64,000 nucleotides of DNA, from contig NZ_QNTQ01000006.1 of NCBI RefSeq assembly GCF_003298775.1, positions 186,001 to 250,000 of the forward strand, read 5' to 3'. Positions 63,815-64,000 of the stretch are shown in pieces. The stretch's first letter is position 1. Each line of letters starts with the position of its first letter. The position numbers and the translations under genes are program-made. Source of the stretch: Rhodosalinus halophilus (GTDB lineage: Bacteria; Pseudomonadota; Alphaproteobacteria; Rhodobacterales; Rhodobacteraceae). The notes beneath the pieces were generated by a model that saw only the letters and a program-made list of their open reading frames with translations, was not told the DNA's origin and made no database searches.

Positions 63815-64000
63815 TCAGGCTGCGACGCCGGCGGCGCGCAGGGCATCCGCAAGCTCGTCGCGGAGGCGGGCGTCGCGGAACCCGAGTGGCGCGACCAGAT
63901 CGCGCACGCGGGCGCCCGGCGCCAGCCGATGGAGCGCGGCGACGGCGTCGTCGACCCGTTCCGTCTCGCCCAGCCGGCGCAGCGCGGCGATCTCGAACGC
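63815..64000 (-). CDS. C-terminus of a TPR-like protein, 5' end beyond the right edge
   Basis: Only 61 codons and the stop are present: LRRLGETERVDDAVAALHRL and DLVAPLGFRDARLRDELADA, ending RAAGVAA. The Ala/Leu/Arg-rich helical pattern with a final FRDARLRDEL is common at the end of TPR-containing adenylate/guanylate cyclase-like proteins. The identity is tentative. Confidence 0.5.
   Translation of the reverse strand, partial: AFEIAALRRLGETERVDDAVAALHRLAPGARVRDLVAPLGFRDARLRDELADALRAAGVAA

Overview
The window is a G+C-rich chromosomal segment of an alphaproteobacterium, most probably of the Rhodobacteraceae/Roseobacter group. The grounds are the RpoE-ChrR singlet-oxygen module beside its conserved divergent operon, a sulfide-response operator of the SqrR/BigR type, a class I PHB synthase, the glnK-amtB pair and frequent ATGA/GTGA gene overlaps.

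1-8 kb: the 5' part of a class A penicillin-binding protein (left edge), glnK-amtB (ammonium sensing and uptake), a persulfide dioxygenase-like hydrolase with a rhodanese under a probable sulfide-responsive operator, then mutL-rmuC. 7.6-18 kb: rpoE-chrR, divergent from a five-gene oxidoreductase/DUF1365/MFS/DUF3833/SDR operon (the singlet-oxygen regulon), small secreted proteins, a saccharopine dehydrogenase pair and a histidine phosphatase. 18-31 kb: a response regulator and hybrid histidine kinase, divergent from a long operon that combines two CoA ligases with a complete branched-chain-type ABC transporter. A 127-codon gene of about 48% G+C sits exactly between two ATGA junctions in that operon. 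31-43 kb: phaC, rpmJ, tRNA-Val(GAC), an N-formylglutamate amidohydrolase, dinB, pyrF, clpB with a clear sigma-32-type promoter, two fasciclin-domain genes, a DUF302 gene and a glutamate synthase-like FMN enzyme.

43.5-55.9 kb is accessory in character. It is bracketed by an IS110-family remnant and an IS3-family remnant. It carries a PIN-domain gene, a Tat-exported solute-binding protein, and a leftward catabolic operon (2OG-Fe dioxygenase, cytosine deaminase-like amidohydrolase, FAD oxidase, creatininase-like hydrolase, DUF2165) with a LacI-type operator upstream. A second dioxygenase and a TetR-controlled membrane protein follow.

55.9-63.1 kb is the most unusual part. An OmpR-type two-component system is followed by a secreted protein ending in an Asp/Gly/Trp-rich, (Gly-Asp)n tail. 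Divergent from it is a four-gene operon encoding an aspartyl/asparaginyl beta-hydroxylase-like enzyme, an alpha/beta hydrolase, a DUF1611 P-loop protein and an ABC exporter with degenerate motifs. The shared intergenic region holds repeated GTTCATG(T) motifs. I propose this as a candidate undescribed system in which the Asp-rich protein may be the hydroxylation substrate. The right edge has a short, probably truncated methyltransferase, an NTF2-like protein and the C-terminus of a TPR-like protein.
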